From Dyadobacter sp. SG02 (GTDB taxonomy: Bacteria > Bacteroidota > Bacteroidia > Cytophagales > Spirosomataceae): DNA of 64,000 nt. The stretch lies in the NCBI RefSeq assembly GCF_900109045.1, contig NZ_FNYL01000001.1:849017-913016 (forward strand), in the 5' to 3' direction. The translations under genes and the position numbers were made by a program. Below the pieces are notes generated by a model that saw nothing but the letters and a program-made list of their open reading frames with translations, ran no database searches and was not told where the DNA came from. Below are positions 50,912-60,304 of the stretch, one piece after another (the first letter of the stretch is position 1; each line of letters starts with the position of its first letter).

Positions 50912-53900
50912 TTAAAATGCTACACGTACGCCTGCGCTGAGAACTCTTGCTTGCGGATAGTATTGACCGCTCGTTGTAGTCGCCTCGGGGTCCCACACTT
51001 TGATCTTGTCGAAAGTAATGAAGTTCAAACCGTTCACGTAAACCCGGAAATTGCTCAGACCGAGTTTCGAGCCGATTTCCGCTGGCAGGTTATACCCGAT
51101 TTCGACGTTTTTCAAACGCAGGTAGTTGTTGCTTTTCAGAAAGTAGTCGTTGATACCACCACCGCTACCGCCGGTGAAACCGCCACCGGAGCCGACATTT
51201 GTATAGTACCTGTTGTTACGGTTAGTCAAACGCGGGTAGTCGTTTGTTGGATTATCAATGGTCCAGCGGTGGTCGTAATCGTATTTCAGATAGTTACCGA
51301 TGTCACCGGATTCTGTAAGACCTACGAGTTGCAAACCACCCATTGCTCCCTGGAACAACATCGCCAGGTCGAACTGTTTGTAGCCCAAATTGATCGACGC
51401 ACCACCTGTAAACCACGGACGTTGCGTTTTATCGGAACGAACACGGTCATCCCCGCTGATTTTGCCATCATTATTGATATCCTTGAACTTCATATCACCT
51501 GGGCGAAGGTTCCCTGTGATCGGGCCGTAATCAAGTTTGTTCGCATCGATTTCCGACTGATCCCTGAAAACACCGTCGAATTTGTACATGAGGAACGAGT
51601 TGTATGGCATTCCTGTCGTATGCTGATAGGTGGGAGCACCTGGCGTTTCGTCCCAGAACGTGATCTTGTTTTTGGCGTAACCGCCGTTCACGCTTACAGA
51701 GTAAGTGAAATCGCCTGCATTGCCGTCGTAGCTCACTTTAAACTCCCATCCTTTGTTCACCAGCTTTCCAAGGTTTTGGGGCGGAAGACGGCCATCGATA
51801 CCGACTGATGAAGGCGTAGAACCCGCTTTCGGGATCAGCGTTTTTGAACGGTTGTTTACGAAATAGTCAAATTCGAAAGACAGTTTGTCATTCAGCAAAG
51901 TACCTTCGATACCGAAGTTGGTGTTGTTTGCAACCTCCCAGGTAAAGCTTGGGTTAGCAATACGTGTTTCCAACAAGGTTCTTGCCACCTGATCGTTGAT
52001 AATGTAGCTTCCGAAGCCCATTGTCGACAGGTATTGGTACTCAGCCAGCGTTTCTGTTCCGAGGAAGTATGGCTCCGCACCCATTTGTCCCCACGAAGCA
52101 CGCAGTTTCACGTTGTTCACGAAGCGAGAAACACTGTTTTTCCAGAAATTCTCTTCCGAAATACGCCAGCCCGCCGATACCCCGGGGAAGAAACCGAAAC
52201 GGCCTTCTTTAGGGAACACATACGAACCATCCACGCGCCACAGAAACTCGGCCAGATATTTTTCTTTGAAGTTGTAACCTGCACGGCCATAGTAGCTCAA
52301 ACGTGCACGTTTATACAAATCGCCACGGTTGGTACCGGAGTTATCAATGTTTTGCTCGGCAGTACCACCGGCAAAAAGCTGGTCAACAACGGGTGAAATG
52401 TAGTAGCGGCGGAATGCGAAGAAACCGTCGGCATCTACTTTCTCGCGCTGGATACCGCCCATTACATTAAAGTTGTGTCCACCTACCGATTTTTCGTATG
52501 AAACCTGACCTGTTAGCTGAATAGACAATTCCTGTGCGGAAGTTTCTGTCAAACGCGGGTCTTTGAAAGTCGAACGTACGGTTCCCGTCAGGAACGGCGT
52601 GGTACCGTCAGCTTCGAAAGTCTTTTTGTCCCAGAAATAAAGCGTCCAGGGCGTTTCGAAGTTTTTCACGCGGCGCAGTTGCTTATCGAGCGCAGCCATT
52701 GCATTGACTTTCAACCCTGGCACACCTGGTATCTGGATTTCAAGACCGCCGTTGGTTTGGATATAGTCGCGTTTGTCGTTACTGTAACCCGTTGTGTTGG
52801 TAGTAATTACCGCAGGGTTCTGACCGTTTTCAATATCCGGGCCCGGACGTCCGTCTGGCCAGATCGCGATTTCAGTCGGTTTACCGCGCATCAACATACG
52901 GAAGATCGCACCCGCACTGTTACCTCCCGACGGGAAGTGACGGAACTCTTCACGCAATGTAACACCCAGGTTAGCAGTAATATATTTATTGATTTTAGTG
53001 TCCAGGTTGATACGCATATCGTACTGCTTGTAACCTGTTGCAGAATTGATATAGTAACCATCCTGATTGATGTGACCTAATGAAGCGAGGTATTTAATGG
53101 TTTCGCTACCACCTGTCAATTGCAGATTGTGACGTTGCTGAGGCGCCCATTTGCGGAGGACAGATCCGTACCAGTCGGTGTCGGGATAAAGCAACGGAGA
53201 CGACTGGTCTCTGAATTTCTGCATATCCTCAGGTTTATAAACCGCATTCAGTACGTTTCCATTATCGATCCTTTTATAAGAACCGGTTGTATTGAAACCC
53301 TGCAATGCACCTTGCCACTCACCTACCGGAAGGTTGTCATAGATCTGCAACTCGTTACGGATCGTAGCATATTCAGCTGCATTCGACATTTCCGGGGTAC
53401 GAGTAGGCTGCGAAATACCCAGGTTCATATCGTATGAAATCTGTGGCTTGCCCGTTTTACCGCGTTTGGTCGTTATGAGGATTACCCCGTTACCCGCGCG
53501 TGAACCGTAAATCGCCGCGGCCGCATCTTTCAGTACCGAAATACTTTCGATATCGGCAGGGTTGATACGGTCGAGACCACCGGAACGGTTAGGAACACCG
53601 TCCACAACGATCAGCGCGTTGCTGTTACCCAATGAGTTGGTACCGCGGATACGGATTGCCGAGCCGTCGTAGCCGGGCTCACCGCTGGATTGTACCGCCG
53701 AAATACCGGGCAGACGTCCGCCCAGCGTGTTGGATAAGTTGGCAGCAGGTGCTTTTTGTAATTCGGTACCTTTCACAGCGGTTACCGAGCCGGTCAGGGT
53801 TGCCTTTTTGGCCGTACCATAACCTACCACGACCACTTCTTCCAGTGCCTTGGTGTCAGCCATAAGGATTACATCGAGAATGCTTTTGCCGCCTACCGGG

Positions 53901-54172
53901 ATTTCCTGCGTGAGATAACCGATAAATGAGAACACGAGTGTACCGTTTTTCTCGGCATTCACCGTGTAAAGCCCCTCGCCGTCTGTCACTGTACCCGCGG
54001 TGGTTCCCTTCACGACAACGCTCACCCCAGGCAGCGGTTGTCCCTGTTCATCTTTGATCTTACCCTTGATGGTATTCTGGGCGAATGCACCCAAGACCGT
54101 CACCAGGGCCAGGCAAAGAGAAAAAACACTTCGTGATACAGCACGAGGCGTCCATCCAGTAGAAAATCTCAT
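50912..54172 (-). CDS. SusC/RagA family TonB-linked outer-membrane protein
   Basis: The 1086-residue transporter has a signal peptide (about 1-31), a carboxypeptidase-like domain (TIKGKIKDEQGQPLPGVSVVVKG to about residue 110), the conserved EEVVVVGYGTAKKATLTGSV linker, and a plug (LGGRLPGISAVQ, IRIRGTNSLGNSNALIVVDGVP, SISVLKDAAAAIYGSRAGNGVILITTK). The large barrel ends VLSAGVRVAF. There is no N-terminal STN domain, so control through an anti-sigma factor by that route is not expected. With SusD it imports a ligand using TonB energy. It is the first gene of the cluster and is divergent from the second haloperoxidase gene. Confidence 0.96.
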   Translation of the reverse strand: MRFSTGWTPRAVSRSVFSLCLALVTVLGAFAQNTIKGKIKDEQGQPLPGVSVVVKGTTAGTVTDGEGLYTVNAEKNGTLVFSFIGYLTQEIPVGGKSILDVILMADTKALEEVVVVGYGTAKKATLTGSVTAVKGTELQKAPAANLSNTLGGRLPGISAVQSSGEPGYDGSAIRIRGTNSLGNSNALIVVDGVPNRSGGLDRINPADIESISVLKDAAAAIYGSRAGNGVILITTKRGKTGKPQISYDMNLGISQPTRTPEMSNAAEYATIRNELQIYDNLPVGEWQGALQGFNTTGSYKRIDNGNVLNAVYKPEDMQKFRDQSSPLLYPDTDWYGSVLRKWAPQQRHNLQLTGGSETIKYLASLGHINQDGYYINSATGYKQYDMRINLDTKINKYITANLGVTLREEFRHFPSGGNSAGAIFRMLMRGKPTEIAIWPDGRPGPDIENGQNPAVITTNTTGYSNDKRDYIQTNGGLEIQIPGVPGLKVNAMAALDKQLRRVKNFETPWTLYFWDKKTFEADGTTPFLTGTVRSTFKDPRLTETSAQELSIQLTGQVSYEKSVGGHNFNVMGGIQREKVDADGFFAFRRYYISPVVDQLFAGGTAEQNIDNSGTNRGDLYKRARLSYYGRAGYNFKEKYLAEFLWRVDGSYVFPKEGRFGFFPGVSAGWRISEENFWKNSVSRFVNNVKLRASWGQMGAEPYFLGTETLAEYQYLSTMGFGSYIINDQVARTLLETRIANPSFTWEVANNTNFGIEGTLLNDKLSFEFDYFVNNRSKTLIPKAGSTPSSVGIDGRLPPQNLGKLVNKGWEFKVSYDGNAGDFTYSVSVNGGYAKNKITFWDETPGAPTYQHTTGMPYNSFLMYKFDGVFRDQSEIDANKLDYGPITGNLRPGDMKFKDINNDGKISGDDRVRSDKTQRPWFTGGASINLGYKQFDLAMLFQGAMGGLQLVGLTESGDIGNYLKYDYDHRWTIDNPTNDYPRLTNRNNRYYTNVGSGGGFTGGSGGGINDYFLKSNNYLRLKNVEIGYNLPAEIGSKLGLSNFRVYVNGLNFITFDKIKVWDPEATTTSGQYYPQARVLSAGVRVAF

Positions 54173-54679
54173 AGATTAATAGTTAGATTAAGAATGTTGT
54201 AGTAAGATGTTTGCTTAACCGTATAAGCACGGAACGTAGAATCAGTCATCGATTTTCGTTTCGAAAATCCGCTGCTTCGGATCAGAAAAGTGTAGCCAGG
54301 AGAATTATTTACATAGTGTAATTTTAGTGATTAGGGTGAGTACTTTCATCGAACAGAGTTCAGGATTTCAAACAGTGTATATCGTACACAATCTTATACG
54401 GATACTCCTATTGATTGTAGAAGAAGTCCCATTGGCCGGTATATACTCGCTTGATTGTACAAAAAGATATTAATTTTTTTACAAAAAAAAGGTTTCCCGG
54501 TTAATGAATATGCATTCTTAAAAAATAACAATAAATAATAGTACGTATCATACATTTTTTATGATTTAGTAATATATAAGTTACAATAAATCACTCTTTT
54601 GTACAGAATTACCACCGAATTCCCATTTCTTGCTATATTCGTACAAAGCATTTCAGTTACAAATTCCCTATCCCATCGA
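54173..54679. other. Divergent intergenic region between SusC and second haloperoxidase gene
   Basis: About 507 bases hold no credible gene. The stretch is A/T rich in its right half. It has direct repeats TTGATTGTA (54410 and 54452) and, on the minus strand, TAAGATTG at 54396-54389 as an imperfect -7 element for SusC. On the plus strand TATATTCG (54634-54641) is an imperfect -7 for the gene at 54680. Confidence 0.45.
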
Positions 54680-56038
54680 ATGAAGTTCCGTCTACTTTCC
54701 CTCTTGTTCATCAGCTTCGTATGCGGGTGTAAAAAGGAGTCTGCCCCCGAGGAGTATAATGCGAAGGCCGCCGATCCCAAGTTGTTCCATGAAACGGCCA
54801 CGCATCTGACCGACGTGATTATTCATGATATTTTCAAACCACCGGTCGCAAGCCGCATTTACGGGTATTCCTTTCTGGCCGCCTACGAAGCGCTCGCGCC
54901 AGGCCACAAAGAATATCAATCTCTTGGAAATCAATTGGTTAAATTTAAAACACCACCCCAACCCGACTCTGCGTTAGCCTATTGTTTTCCGCTCGCGAGC
55001 GTGAAGGCATTTGCGACCGTGGGCAGGACGCTTACTTTCTCGGGCAATATGTGGGATGAGTATGAGAAGGGCCTTTTCAAAAAATATCAGGAAATGGGAA
55101 TCCCGGAAGACGTATATGAACGCTCTATCGCATACGGCGATACGGTAGCCAAGCATATACTGGCATATTCGGCCAAGGACCACTACAAGGAAATACGCGG
55201 ATACCGCTATACGGTGACCAATAAACCCGGCACATGGGTACCGACGCCTCCCGCGTACGCGGACGCGTGCGAACCTATGTGGAATACCGTTCGCACATTC
55301 GCGCTCGATTCGGTGACACAGTTCCGGTGCCCGCCGCCCGCACCTTACGACCTCGCCAAAAGCAGCAAGTTCATGCAGCTCGCGATGGAGGTTTACAACA
55401 CGGGCAAATCGCTCACCGAAGACCAGAAGGCTACCGCCTACTTCTGGGACGACAATGCATTTGTAACCAATGTCGTTGGACACGCCATGTTTGCCAATAA
55501 AAAAATGACCCCCGCCGGTCACTGGATGGCGATCGTACGAACGGTAGCAAATGACCGAAAACTCGACCTGATGCAATCGGTTGAGGCATATACGTTGGGA
55601 GCGCTCTCCATTTACGACGCATTCATAGCCTGCTGGGATGAAAAGTACCGTACCGTTCGCATCCGCCCCGAAACGGTGATCAACAACAACTGGGACCCCA
55701 ATTGGCGGCCTTTTCTCGAAACACCTGCATTCCCCGAATACGTAAGCGGCCACAGTTCCATTTCAGCAGCGTGCGGGGTTGTGCTAACGCATTTGGTGGG
55801 AGATAATGTAGCATTCACGGACACTACCGAGAAGAAATACGGGCATGGTGTGAAATCCTTCAAGTCTTTTGAAGAAGCTTATTGGGATGCGTCGATCAGC
55901 CGCGTTTATGGCGGTATCCACTACCGCGACGGCGTAGAGGAAGGAACGCATCTGGGCCAGAAAATAGGGGAAAATATATGGCAAAGGGCCGTGACACGCC
56001 GAAGCCGCAGTATTCTGGCGCAAAGCCCTAAGCCCTAG
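54680..56038 (+). CDS. Second vanadium-dependent haloperoxidase/PAP2-type lipoprotein
   Basis: The 452-residue protein begins at the ATG at 54680 with a lipoprotein signal (LLFISFVCGCKKES). The haloperoxidase motifs are KYRTVRIRPET, EYVSGHSSIS and SRVYGGIHYRDGVEEG. It aligns along its length with the gene at 44227-45561, including the TDVxxHDxxxPP start, LGTWxPTPP-like block and PxxRPFxxTPxFPEYxSGHS, so the two are diverged paralogues. An upstream in-frame TTG at 54599 would lie in the promoter region and is rejected. Its stop overlaps the nadB stop within CTAG. Confidence 0.85.
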   Translation: MKFRLLSLLFISFVCGCKKESAPEEYNAKAADPKLFHETATHLTDVIIHDIFKPPVASRIYGYSFLAAYEALAPGHKEYQSLGNQLVKFKTPPQPDSALAYCFPLASVKAFATVGRTLTFSGNMWDEYEKGLFKKYQEMGIPEDVYERSIAYGDTVAKHILAYSAKDHYKEIRGYRYTVTNKPGTWVPTPPAYADACEPMWNTVRTFALDSVTQFRCPPPAPYDLAKSSKFMQLAMEVYNTGKSLTEDQKATAYFWDDNAFVTNVVGHAMFANKKMTPAGHWMAIVRTVANDRKLDLMQSVEAYTLGALSIYDAFIACWDEKYRTVRIRPETVINNNWDPNWRPFLETPAFPEYVSGHSSISAACGVVLTHLVGDNVAFTDTTEKKYGHGVKSFKSFEEAYWDASISRVYGGIHYRDGVEEGTHLGQKIGENIWQRAVTRRSRSILAQSPKP

Positions 56039-57615
56039 GCATGCACATGATCGGCATTGTAATGCAGCCCGATGTTCTCGCGTCGGGCCATTGCCATTTT
56101 AATGACAAGGTATGAAACCGAGATCATGTTCCTGAGCTCGCATATCGCCACCGACACTTTCGATTCGCGGTACAATTGCTCGTGCTCCTCGTGCAGGAGT
56201 TCGAGACGGTCGTAGGCGCGTTTCAAACGGCGGTCGGTACGCACGATACCCACGTAATTGGACATAATGCTGTTCAGTTCCCGCGTCATTTCGGTTACCA
56301 ACACCTGTTCTTCCGGATGCGTAGTGCCCGAATCGTCCCACTCGGGGATATTCTGAGGGATCACCGCATCTTCAAAATTGGCCACCGTGCTTTCATAAGC
56401 GCGATGCCCGAAAACGACGGCTTCGAGCAAGGAATTGGACGCGAGACGGTTGGAACCATGTAACCCGGTGCAGGAACATTCCCCTACCGCATATAAAAAT
56501 TCGATATTGGTCTTCCCCCACTCATTCACGCGCACGCCCCCGCACATGTAATGCTGCGCAGGCACGACGGGGATCATATCTTTTCGGACGTCGATACCCT
56601 GTTTCAGGCAGTATTCGGTAATGTTCGGGAAATGCTCGAGAAACTTCTCGTAGTCGCAATGCCGGACGTCGAGATAGACATGGTCGACACCGTTCTTCTT
56701 CATTTCGGAGTCGATGGCACGGGCAACAATGTCGCGCGGGGCGAGCGACAGGCGGCTGTCGTAGTTTTCCATAAAGGTACTTCCGTCCGCCCTTTTTAAT
56801 ATTCCTCCAAAACCACGCACCGCCTCCGAAATAAGGAACGAGGGCTTCTGGCCGGGCTGGTAAAAGCTCGTGGGATGGAACTGGATGAATTCCATATTGT
56901 CGCAAATGCCTTTGGCGCGGTACGCCATGGCAATACCGTCGCCGGTCGCGATGGTCGGGTTGGTCGTACTTTGGTAAATGTTGCCGATGCCGCCGGTAGC
57001 AAGCAATGTCGTTTTAGCCAAAAACTTCTCCACTTCCCCGGTACGGCGATTGAGCACGTACGAGCCGAAGCATTTGATATCCTCGCGGTAACGATAAACC
57101 GTTTCCCCCAAATGGTGCTGGGTGATGAGCTCCACCGCGTAGTAATGGGTAAAAATCTGGATGTTTTTGTGCCGGTTCACCTCTTCCAGCAATGCCCGCT
57201 CTATTTCTGCGCCGGTAATATCCTTGAAATGCAAAATACGGTGATCGGAATGGCCGCCTTCCTTTGCCAGGTCATAGTCCCCATCTTTTTCCTTATCAAA
57301 GCGCGTTCCATAGTCGATGAGCTCCTGAATGCGCTCGGGTGCCTCGCGCACGACGATTTCGACGATATTCTTTTTATTGACCTCATCCCCCGCGTCCATC
57401 GTGTCCTGAATATGCTTTTCAAACGAATCGGACTCCGCCCAGACGACCGCAATGCCGCCCTGCGCGTATTTGGTGTTGGTTTCATCGGCCTGAACCTTGG
57501 TGATCACGGCGATGGACACTTCCTGTTTCAATTCGTCAAAATGGCGGGCTATTTTGGCTGCGTAGCTTAGTCCGGCAATTCCCGAACCGATAATCAGAAA
57601 ATCAAACTGGGGCAT
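56035..57615 (-). CDS. nadB: L-aspartate oxidase
   Basis: The 526-residue flavoprotein begins with the FAD motif FLIIGSGIAGLSYA. It has the substrate-side motifs NTKYAQGGIAVVW, GHSDHRILHFKDITGAEIERALL, LATGGIGNIYQSTTNP, IQFHPTSFYQPGQ, and SCTGLHGSNRLASNSLLEAVVFG, all typical of NadB. It oxidises aspartate to iminoaspartate for NAD synthesis. The C-terminal helical domain carries RTDRRLKRAYDRLE. It is downstream of nadA, 28 bases away, on the same strand. nadC is not in the window. Confidence 0.96.
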   Translation of the reverse strand: MPQFDFLIIGSGIAGLSYAAKIARHFDELKQEVSIAVITKVQADETNTKYAQGGIAVVWAESDSFEKHIQDTMDAGDEVNKKNIVEIVVREAPERIQELIDYGTRFDKEKDGDYDLAKEGGHSDHRILHFKDITGAEIERALLEEVNRHKNIQIFTHYYAVELITQHHLGETVYRYREDIKCFGSYVLNRRTGEVEKFLAKTTLLATGGIGNIYQSTTNPTIATGDGIAMAYRAKGICDNMEFIQFHPTSFYQPGQKPSFLISEAVRGFGGILKRADGSTFMENYDSRLSLAPRDIVARAIDSEMKKNGVDHVYLDVRHCDYEKFLEHFPNITEYCLKQGIDVRKDMIPVVPAQHYMCGGVRVNEWGKTNIEFLYAVGECSCTGLHGSNRLASNSLLEAVVFGHRAYESTVANFEDAVIPQNIPEWDDSGTTHPEEQVLVTEMTRELNSIMSNYVGIVRTDRRLKRAYDRLELLHEEHEQLYRESKVSVAICELRNMISVSYLVIKMAMARRENIGLHYNADHVHA

Positions 57616-57643
57616 AATTTCAGGAATAGGGTTAAATCGGGTG

Positions 57644-58639
57644 TCAGATGCCTTTGCTTAGTTCCAGCATACGTGCTACGGACTCATAAGCTTTCAGGCG
57701 GATATCCTCGGGCACAAAAATCTCCGGCTGTTCGTAATACAGCGCATTATAGACCTTTTCGAGGGTATTCATTTTCATATACGGGCATTCGGAGCACGCA
57801 CAGGTATTGTTATCGGAACCTGGGGCTGGAATAAGCTTCTTATCCGGCACCGATTGTTTCATTTTATGCAGGATACCGGCTTCGGTAGCTACGATAAACT
57901 TGTCGTGACTCGACTCTTTCACGAATTTCAGGAGACCTGTTGTAGAACTCACAAAATCCGCCTGTTTCAGAATATCTTCCTTGCATTCGGGATGGGCGAT
58001 CAGCAATGCATCCGGGTTTTCCGCACGAAGCTGGGCCAGTTTCTCCCTTGAAATATCAATATGCACAATGCAGGCACCATCCCAAAGCACCATATCGCGA
58101 CCGGTCTTATGTGCCACATAACGGCCCAGGTTCGCATCCGGCGCGAATATGATCTTCTGGTCTTTCGGCAGGCTTTCGACGATCTGTAATGCATTCGATG
58201 AAGTACAAACAATGTCGGTCAATGCCTTGATCTCCGCGGAGCAGTTGATATAGCTGATCACAATATGATCGGGATATTGCGCTTTGAATGCGGCAAACTT
58301 GTCGGCCGGGGCTGAATCCGCCAGCGAACAGCCTGCATTCAGGTCGGGGATCACTACCTTTTTACTGGGACTGAGAATTTTGGCCGTTTCGCCCATGAAG
58401 TGCACACCACAGAAAACGATCATGTCGGCATCGGTAGCGGCTGCCTGCTGCGAAAGGCCGAGGCTGTCGCCGATGTAGTCGGCCAGGTCCTGGATTTCCG
58501 CGTCCACGTAATAATGCGCGAGAATGACCGCATTCTTTTCTTTTTTCAGGCGGTTGATCTCCGCAACCAGATCGATATCTTCCGCGATCGCCTCCGTCAC
58601 ATATCCGTAGCGGTTAACCTGCGCTTCAATTGTAGTCAT
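57644..58639 (-). CDS. nadA: Quinolinate synthase
   Basis: The 331-residue protein condenses iminoaspartate with dihydroxyacetone phosphate to quinolinate. Typical stretches are [82 protein letters not shown] and [23 protein letters not shown]. Candidate 4Fe-4S ligands are among the conserved cysteines in these stretches. It forms an operon with nadB (nadA first, 28-base gap), so the two sequential enzymes are made together. Confidence 0.97.
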   Translation of the reverse strand: MTTIEAQVNRYGYVTEAIAEDIDLVAEINRLKKEKNAVILAHYYVDAEIQDLADYIGDSLGLSQQAAATDADMIVFCGVHFMGETAKILSPSKKVVIPDLNAGCSLADSAPADKFAAFKAQYPDHIVISYINCSAEIKALTDIVCTSSNALQIVESLPKDQKIIFAPDANLGRYVAHKTGRDMVLWDGACIVHIDISREKLAQLRAENPDALLIAHPECKEDILKQADFVSSTTGLLKFVKESSHDKFIVATEAGILHKMKQSVPDKKLIPAPGSDNNTCACSECPYMKMNTLEKVYNALYYEQPEIFVPEDIRLKAYESVARMLELSKGI

Positions 58640-58740
58640 TATGGTGAATAATTGGCTTTTATTTAATACTAAAATCCATGCCGAATTTACGATATTAAAC
58701 CAATGAAAAGCAAAGAAAGTGCGGCAGCCGCGCTAAAACA

Positions 58741-58770
58741 AAAGCCGCCGGGAACGGTCCCGACGGCTTT
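58741..58770 (-). terminator. Intrinsic terminator after the phosphate transporter gene
   Basis: AAAGCCG (58741-58747) pairs with CGGCTTT (58764-58770), with an inner CGGGA/TCCCG stem past one mismatch. On the minus strand it continues TTGTTTTA. It separates the transporter from nadA. Confidence 0.75.
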
Positions 58771-58795
58771 CTGATGCTTCGTATGAGTGAGTGTC

Positions 58796-60217
58796 CTACA
58801 ACACCCACCGGAAAAATGCGTAAAGCGTACCCGACAGCAACATGGTTACGGGCAATGTCAAAACCCACGCAATCACGATGTTACGGATCGTACCGCCTTG
58901 CAGGTTTTTCACCCCTTTGCTGGCTACCATCGAGCCCGCGATACCGGATGAAAGTACGTGCGTGGTACTTACCGGAAGACCCAGGGAAGACGACACCCCT
59001 ATCGTACTCGCCGCCACAAGCTCAGCCGAAGCGCCCTGTGCGTAAGTCAAATGCTGCTTTCCGATTTTTTCACCGATCGTTACCACGATCCGCTTCCAGC
59101 CTACCATTGTACCAAGGCCCAGTGAAAGTGAAATCATGAGAATTACCCAATCCGGCGCGTAGTCGGTGTACCTTCTGATCCCGTGTTCACCGCCCGATTG
59201 CTTTTTCAGGAATGCGAGGTCCGTAGCGTTAAGGTTGGCCTGACCATTATCAAGGATAGTTTTGATATTACGGCTTATCAGCAACAGGGAACGACGTGCT
59301 TCCATACGCTCTTCTTTCGGAAGGCGGTGCTCCGGCAGCGGATGATTGATCTGCGTTTGCAAATGCGTGAGCTCAGCTTTAATGGTATACAAATGCGCCC
59401 GATCTGAGATGGACAGACGTGTCGAATCGATCGTGTTCACTGCCTGTTCGATGCCCACCAGATCGGCCTTCATACCGATCGGATCTTTGGAATTATCCAA
59501 TGCAAAATGGGCAGGAACAATACCGATCAGGATCAGCATCACAAGTCCTACACCCTTCTGTCCGTCGTTGGAGCCGTGGAAGAAGCTTACCAGTGTACAA
59601 GTAGTAATAAGGATGGCGCGGATCCAGATCGGCGGCGCTTCGTTTTTCTTGGGTTCGCTGAAAACGATCTCACGCAGCGGCTTGGACAACGATCTTCTCA
59701 GGATGAACATAATAATGATCGCGAGCGCAAAACCAAAGATCGGCGAGGTGAGAAGCGACATGAAGAGCTCTTGCGCTTTCGACCAGTTAACACCGGTACC
59801 TTGTGTATTTTCAGGCATTAATGTAAATGCAAGGCCCACGCCGAGGATAGAACCGATGAGCGTGTGCGAGCTGGAACTCGGCAAGCCGAAGTACCAGGTA
59901 CCCAGGTTCCAGATAATCGCGCTGAAAAGCAATGCGAAGACCATCGCGGCGCTGTGATAGACGTTCTGATCGATCAGAAGCTCCACCGGCAGCAGGTTCA
60001 CAATCCCCATTGCCACTGCGATCCCGCCAAAGAATACACCGCAAAAGTTCATAAAACCCGACCATATTACCGCCACATTCGGTTTCAGGGAGTTGGTATA
60101 AATAACCGTCGCTACCGCGTTGGCGGTATCGTGGAAACCATTAACAAATTCGAATGCGCAGGCCGCTAAAATACTAAACGCGAGGAGGATGAAAATGTCG
60201 GTTTCAAGACCAAACAT
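58796..60217 (-). CDS. PiT-family inorganic phosphate transporter
   Basis: The 473-residue inner-membrane protein has the two PiT signatures: VNGFHDTANAVATVIYTNSL near the N-terminus and SFFHGSNDGQKGVGLVML in the middle. The GLPSSSSHTLIGSI and GLPVSTTHVLSSGIAG repeats are also present. About ten membrane helices are predicted, with a hydrophilic cytoplasmic insert (about residues 250-345) between the two halves, as is common in Bacteroidota PiT proteins. It moves phosphate with a cation. No PhoU-like DUF47 gene is adjacent, although one often accompanies PiT. Confidence 0.93.
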   Translation of the reverse strand: MFGLETDIFILLAFSILAACAFEFVNGFHDTANAVATVIYTNSLKPNVAVIWSGFMNFCGVFFGGIAVAMGIVNLLPVELLIDQNVYHSAAMVFALLFSAIIWNLGTWYFGLPSSSSHTLIGSILGVGLAFTLMPENTQGTGVNWSKAQELFMSLLTSPIFGFALAIIIMFILRRSLSKPLREIVFSEPKKNEAPPIWIRAILITTCTLVSFFHGSNDGQKGVGLVMLILIGIVPAHFALDNSKDPIGMKADLVGIEQAVNTIDSTRLSISDRAHLYTIKAELTHLQTQINHPLPEHRLPKEERMEARRSLLLISRNIKTILDNGQANLNATDLAFLKKQSGGEHGIRRYTDYAPDWVILMISLSLGLGTMVGWKRIVVTIGEKIGKQHLTYAQGASAELVAASTIGVSSSLGLPVSTTHVLSSGIAGSMVASKGVKNLQGGTIRNIVIAWVLTLPVTMLLSGTLYAFFRWVL

Positions 60218-60247
60218 AAAAGAAGTTGATAGGTTGAATTATTGACG

Positions 60248-60255
60248 CAAAACTA
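60248..60255 (-). promoter_or_regulatory. -7 promoter element of the phosphate transporter gene
   Basis: The minus strand reads TAGTTTTG (60255-60248), matching TAnnTTTG, about 30 bases before the ATG at 60217. A TTG at 60275-60273 lies 17 bases upstream of it, shorter than ideal. Confidence 0.45.
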
Positions 60256-60304
60256 CTTATAAACGCCCGACCCAATGTTAAGAAATTGTTAAGTCAGGTT
60301 AATC

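Noticed and set aside
50912..54172. SusC regulated by a FecR/ECF sigma pair through an STN domain
   Set aside because: The N-terminus goes straight from the signal peptide to the carboxypeptidase-like domain, with no STN segment, and no sigma/anti-sigma genes are nearby.
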